Positions 60,357 through 64,000 of a stretch of 64,000 nucleotides of DNA are shown here, piece by piece (the stretch's first letter is position 1; every line of letters begins with the position of its first letter). The stretch covers positions 8,494,001 through 8,558,000 of the forward strand of contig NZ_JACCBA010000001.1 in the NCBI RefSeq assembly GCF_013409365.1, written 5' to 3'. The notes below the pieces were generated by a model, which worked only from the letters and a program-made list of their open reading frames with translations, ran no database searches and was not told the DNA's origin. Origin of the DNA: Actinomadura luteofluorescens. Its GTDB lineage: Bacteria; Actinomycetota; Actinomycetes; Streptosporangiales; Streptosporangiaceae. Made by a program: the position numbers and the translations under genes.

Positions 60357-60929
60357 GTGAACAAGAAGCCCGCCAGGAAGGCGGACGAGCTGCTCGGCAG
60401 GATCATCGAGATCGTGCGGAGGACGGGGCTGGGTGGATTCTCCCTGGACAGCCTGGCCCCCGAGCTCGGCACCAGCAGCCGCATGCTCGTCTACCACTTC
60501 GGCAGCAAGGACGAACTGCTGGGCCGCATCGTCTACGAACTGCGCAACGACATCGTCGACGCGTTCGAGCGCCGCCCAACCGGGACGATCATCGAGGACA
60601 TCGACCTGTGGTGGAACCACTACCGGCAGAACCTCGTCGACATGCAGTTCTTCTTCCACCTGGCGACCCGTAGCTTCGAGGAACCCGACAAGTTCACCGA
60701 CTTCTCCAGCACCGCCGTCGACCTCTGGGTGTCCTACTTCTACCGGAGCCTGCAGGGCGTGCTGGAAACCGACGAGGAGGCGCACGCGCTCGCCCGGCTG
60801 GTACTCGCCACCGTCAGGGGCCTGATGGCCGACCTCCTGATCACCGGAGACGTCGCGCGGGTCGAAGGATCGCTGGAGGAGTTCAAGTCGCTGGTCCGCG
60901 AACGCTGCGGATACTCGGCCGAGGCCTGA
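60357..60929 (+). CDS. TetR-family transcriptional regulator
   Basis: 190 residues from GTG 60357, 14 bases after the M20 hydrolase stop. The N-terminal HTH is TetR-like: IIEIVRRTGLGGFSLDSLAP, then ELGTSSRMLVYHFGSKDELL (residues 18-58). The C-terminal two-thirds is a helical ligand-binding domain. It is the only complete regulator in the 43-61 kb cluster and the best candidate to bind the two TGTAAT-N3-ATTACA sites, whose 15-bp palindromic form suits a TetR dimer. That link is an inference. Confidence 0.85.
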   Translation: MNKKPARKADELLGRIIEIVRRTGLGGFSLDSLAPELGTSSRMLVYHFGSKDELLGRIVYELRNDIVDAFERRPTGTIIEDIDLWWNHYRQNLVDMQFFFHLATRSFEEPDKFTDFSSTAVDLWVSYFYRSLQGVLETDEEAHALARLVLATVRGLMADLLITGDVARVEGSLEEFKSLVRERCGYSAEA

Positions 60930-61564
60930 ACGGAGACAGCCGGACGCGCGCCCTGTGATGGCTGTCCGCGGTCGATGCGCCCATGCCGCTCATCGAGAAG
61001 CGTGCACCCTCACCTACGAGGTCCCCTTCCCCGAGCGCTTGGAGCGGCACCGGCAAAGGTGGCCGAGCAGACCGGGCTCAGCGTGCACGCTCTCCGCTTC
61101 TACGCGCGCGAGGGGCTGATGGTCGGACCAGTCCAGCGCACCATCGGCGGTCGGCGACGGTACACCTTTCGAATGTCGACTGGCTTCTGAGCTGAGTCAA
61201 GCTACGGGAATCCCAGATGCCGTTGGCTGATCTCGAGCGGTTCGGCGAGCTCGTGCGGCGCGGTCCGGGCATGGAACGTCCGCCCCGACGACCTGGACAA
61301 CGTCATCAACTTCTTGGCCGCAACAACTAGGTGTACGACCGGAAACGCCCGCATTCTGCCTGCCCCGTCAGGGGTCGGAGGCGGCCGCCGCTACCGCCGT
61401 AAGGCATCTACTGGCGAAAGATAAGGCACCTTCCGTACGACAGGCACGGCCCTCGGCGCGCATCTTCATTGTGCGGCCCCGGCCCGTCGGCGCGGACGTC
61501 AGGCGCGGTCGGGGCTTCAAGACATTGGACGGTCAGAGCGACCTGACTCGCAGGGAGCCCAGCA
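60930..61564. pseudogene. Region with a frameshifted MerR-family regulator remnant
   Basis: Between about 61040 and 61320 the plus strand reads VAEQTGLSVHALRFYAREGL and VGPVQRTIGGRRRYTFRM in one frame. After a break it resumes with MPLADLERFGELVRRGPG in another. These are the HTH and dimerisation parts of a MerR-type regulator, so the gene is dead or truncated. Flanking bases show no other coherent frame. MerR genes often neighbour flavin reductases such as the one that follows. Confidence 0.6.
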
Positions 61565-62179
61565 ATGATCAAGATCGCGATGTTGTCAGGAAGCCTTCGG
61601 AGGGGCTCTGCCAACAGTGCCGCGATCCGCACGGCGGCCCGCTTCGCTTCCGAAAGCCTGGGAGCAGCGGTTGAGGTGGAGACCGGCCGCCTCGGCGAGA
61701 TCCCTCACTACAGCGAAGACGCCGAGGAGTGCGGTTGGCCGGAGCCGGTCCGTGCCCAGCGGGCCCGGCTGGCCAGCGCCGACGCGCTCCTGATCTCGAC
61801 GCCTGAGTACAACGGAAGCGTGCCAGGGGTGTTGAAGAACGCGCTGGACTGGCTGTCCAGACCCGATGGACAGGGCGTGCTCGTAGGCAAACCCGTGGCG
61901 ACCATGAGTGCGTCACCCTCCGGTTTCGGGGCCTCTTGGGCGCAGGAGCATCTCCGGTTCGTCCTGACCCAGTGCGGTGCGGCGCTCATCAATGACGACC
62001 CCGTCGTCCTGCCCAACGCGTTCGACGCGCTCAACGGGGCGGGGGAACTCGTCGAGCCCGCCGCCCTCGACGCGGTCGAGGCCCTCACCGCGATGACAGT
62101 CGCCCACTGCGCCGCGATCGTCCGAGCTTTGCCCCACGAAGACGGCCCGAGGAGAAGGTATGCCGAGTCATATGAGTGA
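61565..62179 (+). CDS. NADPH-dependent FMN reductase family protein
   Basis: 204 residues from ATG 61565 (GGGAGCCC upstream). Flavodoxin-like FMN site: KIAMLSGSLRRGSANSAAIR at the N-terminus and LLISTPEYNGSVPGVLKNAL near residue 78, followed by KPVATMSASPSGFGASWAQE. This is the ChrR/YieF/ArsH-like quinone or FMN reductase group. It could provide reduced FMN to the LLM-class oxidoreductase at 52815. It overlaps the permease gene by 20 bases. Confidence 0.87.
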   Translation: MIKIAMLSGSLRRGSANSAAIRTAARFASESLGAAVEVETGRLGEIPHYSEDAEECGWPEPVRAQRARLASADALLISTPEYNGSVPGVLKNALDWLSRPDGQGVLVGKPVATMSASPSGFGASWAQEHLRFVLTQCGAALINDDPVVLPNAFDALNGAGELVEPAALDAVEALTAMTVAHCAAIVRALPHEDGPRRRYAESYE

Positions 62180-63653
62180 GGGCAACGACGCCGTGATCTC
62201 CGACGAGGGGCATCACGAGGCCGCCGGGCTCGCCACGCGAGCCCTCGGGGCATGGCAGATCGTTGCCCTGGCGCTCGCGTCGCAGACGCCGGCGGTCGCC
62301 CTGGTGACGGTGCCGTTCCTGCTGGTCGTGACGGCCGGGAACGGGAGTTGGCTCGGCGCCCTGATGGCCGCGGTCGCGACCGGCTGCGTGGGGATCGCGG
62401 TCATCACTTTCGCAAGGCGGTACGTCGTCACCGGCTCGCTCTACTCCTACGTGTCCTACGTCTTCGGTCCCTGGGCACGGCTGCTGGTGGGGGCCAGCCT
62501 CCTGCTCGGCTACGTCGCCCTCATCGCGGGGGTTCTCCTGCTCACCGGCATCTTCGCCGCGAGTTTCGTGGCGGCGATCGGCATGCACCTGGCGTTGGGA
62601 GACGGCGGCATCACGCTCTTCGCGGTCCTGGCGATGGTGGTGTCGGCGGCGCTCGCCTATCGCGGTCTGGACGCGAGCGTGCGGACGGCGGTCGTTCTGA
62701 CGGTGGCCACGCTCCCCGTCGTGCTGCTGATCACGGTCGCCACCGCCCTGCACACCGGGCTGGCCCTGGGGGACCAGTTCTCGCTCCACGGCGCCACGGC
62801 GGGCGGAGTCTTCCAGGGCGCCGCCGCGGGCGGTGTCTTCCTCGTAGCGTTCGAGAGTTCGGCCGCCTTGGCGGTCGAGACGCGCCATCCGAAGCGGAGT
62901 GTCCCGCTCGCCGTCATGTGCATCCCCATCGTGCTCGGCTCCGCCTACATGCTCGCCGCGGTCATGCAGGTTCCCGGTCTGACGGCCGCCTCGGACGCGC
63001 TTAACGGAGGCGGGTCGCCTGCCGCCGTGCTGGCAGAACAGGCCGGTCTCGGCACCGGGCTCGCGACGGCGACCGACCTGGTCCTGGCCGTCGCCAACAT
63101 CGCCTCGCTGATCGCCTTCGTGAACTACGGCTCACGTTTCGTCGCTACGCTCGCCACGGACGGCCTGCTGCCGTCGGCGATGGCGAAGGTCCACCCCCGC
63201 CACCGGAGTCCGCACGTCGCGATCATCGGGCTCTCGGCGCTCGCGTCGGTGCTGCTGCTGGTGCTCGTCGGGCTGTTCCCCGACGATCTGCTGACCCACG
63301 TCTTTCCCGCGATCTCCACCCTGACCGTCTACATGTGGATCATTCCCTGGGCCCTCGTCTGCATCGGATGCGTCGTGCTGGTGGTGCGGGAGCGGCGCGC
63401 CCGCCCGGCGCTCATCACCGCGGTGGTGGTCGGCGCCGCGGGAATGCTCTGGATCTATGTCAACGGGCTGGTGAACGCGCCGGCTCCGCCTGTGGACGCC
63501 ATGTCCTACGTCTGCCTCATCGCGGCGGGCGCGGTGTTCAGCGTGTTCTTCGTGCTCGATAAGCGCCGCCGTAGGCGGAGTACCGAAGGAGAGCAGGCCG
63601 ACTCGTCGATTGCCGGAACGGCGGGCGCCCGAGCGCACTCTGACGGCGTGTGA
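62160..63653 (+). CDS. APC-family amino-acid/amine permease
   Basis: 497 residues from ATG 62160 (GGAGAAGG upstream). ATG 62172 is a second possible start. Twelve hydrophobic segments are predicted. The first carries the APC signature region ALGAWQIVALALASQTPAVA, and FARRYVVTGSLYSYVSYVFG and GVFLVAFESSAALAVETRHP follow. It is likely a proton-coupled importer for amino acids or amines. It shares a transcript with the FMN reductase. A charged C-terminal tail of about 35 residues is cytoplasmic. Confidence 0.87.
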   Translation: MPSHMSEGNDAVISDEGHHEAAGLATRALGAWQIVALALASQTPAVALVTVPFLLVVTAGNGSWLGALMAAVATGCVGIAVITFARRYVVTGSLYSYVSYVFGPWARLLVGASLLLGYVALIAGVLLLTGIFAASFVAAIGMHLALGDGGITLFAVLAMVVSAALAYRGLDASVRTAVVLTVATLPVVLLITVATALHTGLALGDQFSLHGATAGGVFQGAAAGGVFLVAFESSAALAVETRHPKRSVPLAVMCIPIVLGSAYMLAAVMQVPGLTAASDALNGGGSPAAVLAEQAGLGTGLATATDLVLAVANIASLIAFVNYGSRFVATLATDGLLPSAMAKVHPRHRSPHVAIIGLSALASVLLLVLVGLFPDDLLTHVFPAISTLTVYMWIIPWALVCIGCVVLVVRERRARPALITAVVVGAAGMLWIYVNGLVNAPAPPVDAMSYVCLIAAGAVFSVFFVLDKRRRRRSTEGEQADSSIAGTAGARAHSDGV

Positions 63654-63734
63654 AACCAGGACGGGTGCGGGGGCCGGCTCCGACCGATGACCCGGGCCCG
63701 GGCAGCCGACGCAACGTGAAGAACGGAGATGACC

Positions 63735-64000
63735 ATGCCCAGCAGCGTGGAATCCAGAACGGAACTGAGCACGGCCGAGGTGACGGAGTTCGCCGAGGGC
63801 GGCTACCGGTATCTCCCGGCGGTCTTTCAGTACTCGGGCGGTGTGGCCGCATCGCCGGGATTCGCGATCGAGCGCGTCCGCTTTCGGCGGCCCCTTCCCC
63901 TCGCGCAGGGACTCACGGTGGTCGAGACCTATCTGGAGGGGATCGGCCGCCCCACGACGGCGTTCTGCGCGTGCCAACTCCGGTCGCCGTCCCAGTTCAG
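63735..64000 (+). CDS. Hypothetical protein, 3' end outside window
   Basis: ATG 63735 follows GGAG at about 7 bases, and the frame stays open to the window end (88 codons). The visible part reads TEFAEGGYRYLPAVFQYSGG, FAIERVRFRRPLPLAQGLTV and ETYLEGIGRPTTAFCACQLR. The last block resembles N-terminal parts of uncharacterised Rid-like (YjgF-type) proteins of actinomycetes and proteobacteria. That call is tentative. Confidence 0.55.
   Translation, partial: MPSSVESRTELSTAEVTEFAEGGYRYLPAVFQYSGGVAASPGFAIERVRFRRPLPLAQGLTVVETYLEGIGRPTTAFCACQLRSPSQF

Noticed and set aside
1..64000. CRISPR array or cas genes
   Set aside because: No regularly spaced short repeats and no Cas-like protein were seen.
1..64000. 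Prophage or conjugative element core
   Set aside because: No integrase, terminase, capsid, relaxase or FtsK-like transfer gene was recognised despite the attachment-like repeats.

Overview
The window is high-GC DNA with tightly packed, 4-base-overlapping operons, many GTG starts, MocR, TetR and XRE regulators, an Rhs/SUKH toxin-immunity pair and IS5, IS110, IS701 and IS256 remnants. This points to a filamentous actinomycete (Streptosporangiales or Streptomycetales type). The genus is an inference. No complete tRNA, rRNA, CRISPR array, prophage or integrase gene was seen.

Layout. (1) 1-9 kb is an accessory zone: the C-terminus of an Rhs toxin (HINT plus deaminase) with a SUKH-3 immunity gene, two IS5-type elements and older transposase debris, a secreted NucA/NucB-like protein beside an I36-type inhibitor, an XRE regulator, and broken repeat-protein genes. 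(2) 9.4-12.4 kb holds a frameshifted MocR-type regulator facing a CapA-like gene. (3) 12.6-30.2 kb is one long plus-strand catabolic operon of 19 genes: a BMP-type ABC importer, Tm-1-like and PEP-hydrolase-family proteins, a GMC dehydrogenase with a small subunit, cupin, two MmgE/PrpD genes, isochorismatase-like hydrolase, NIPSNAP, aldehyde dehydrogenase, Dabb, a 3-hydroxyisobutyrate-dehydrogenase-like enzyme, alpha/beta hydrolase, VOC and a cytosine-deaminase-like amidohydrolase. (4) 30.2-43 kb is decayed: transposase scraps, a frameshifted metallo-beta-lactamase-fold gene, VOC, SDR, enoyl-CoA hydratase, a tandem muconolactone-isomerase-like protein, IS110 remains, a broken AlbA_2 gene, a barstar-type immunity gene and an Rhs scrap. 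(5) 43.1-60.9 kb is a second catabolic cluster: an IadA-like peptidase (minus strand) divergent from amidohydrolase, PRTase-like, N-carbamoyl-amino-acid hydrolase-like, dihydroorotase/hydantoinase-like and PrpD genes. These are followed by a second unit with NTF2-like, DUF1028, LLM flavin enzyme, a Dpp-type ABC importer, an M20 hydrolase and a TetR regulator. (6) 61-64 kb has a MerR remnant, an FMN reductase, an APC permease and a gene cut by the window end.

Two structural signals tie this together. Three direct copies of the 3' half of a tRNA-Val (anticodon CAC) lie at 8985, 31082 and 40351, each with hairpin-forming or related sequence just downstream. They look like attachment-site scars dividing the window into stacked islands, so the 12.6-30 kb operon sits inside one such interval. 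Second, the palindrome TGTAAT-N3-ATTACA occurs at 44388-44402 and again at 50594-50608, ahead of both plus-strand units of the second cluster. This suggests one local repressor (possibly the TetR at 60.4 kb) controls the whole pathway. Neither catabolic cluster matches a pathway I can name. Both pair amidohydrolases and PrpD-family enzymes with a dedicated ABC importer, which suggests use of imported N-containing (cyclic amide or ureide-like) compounds.
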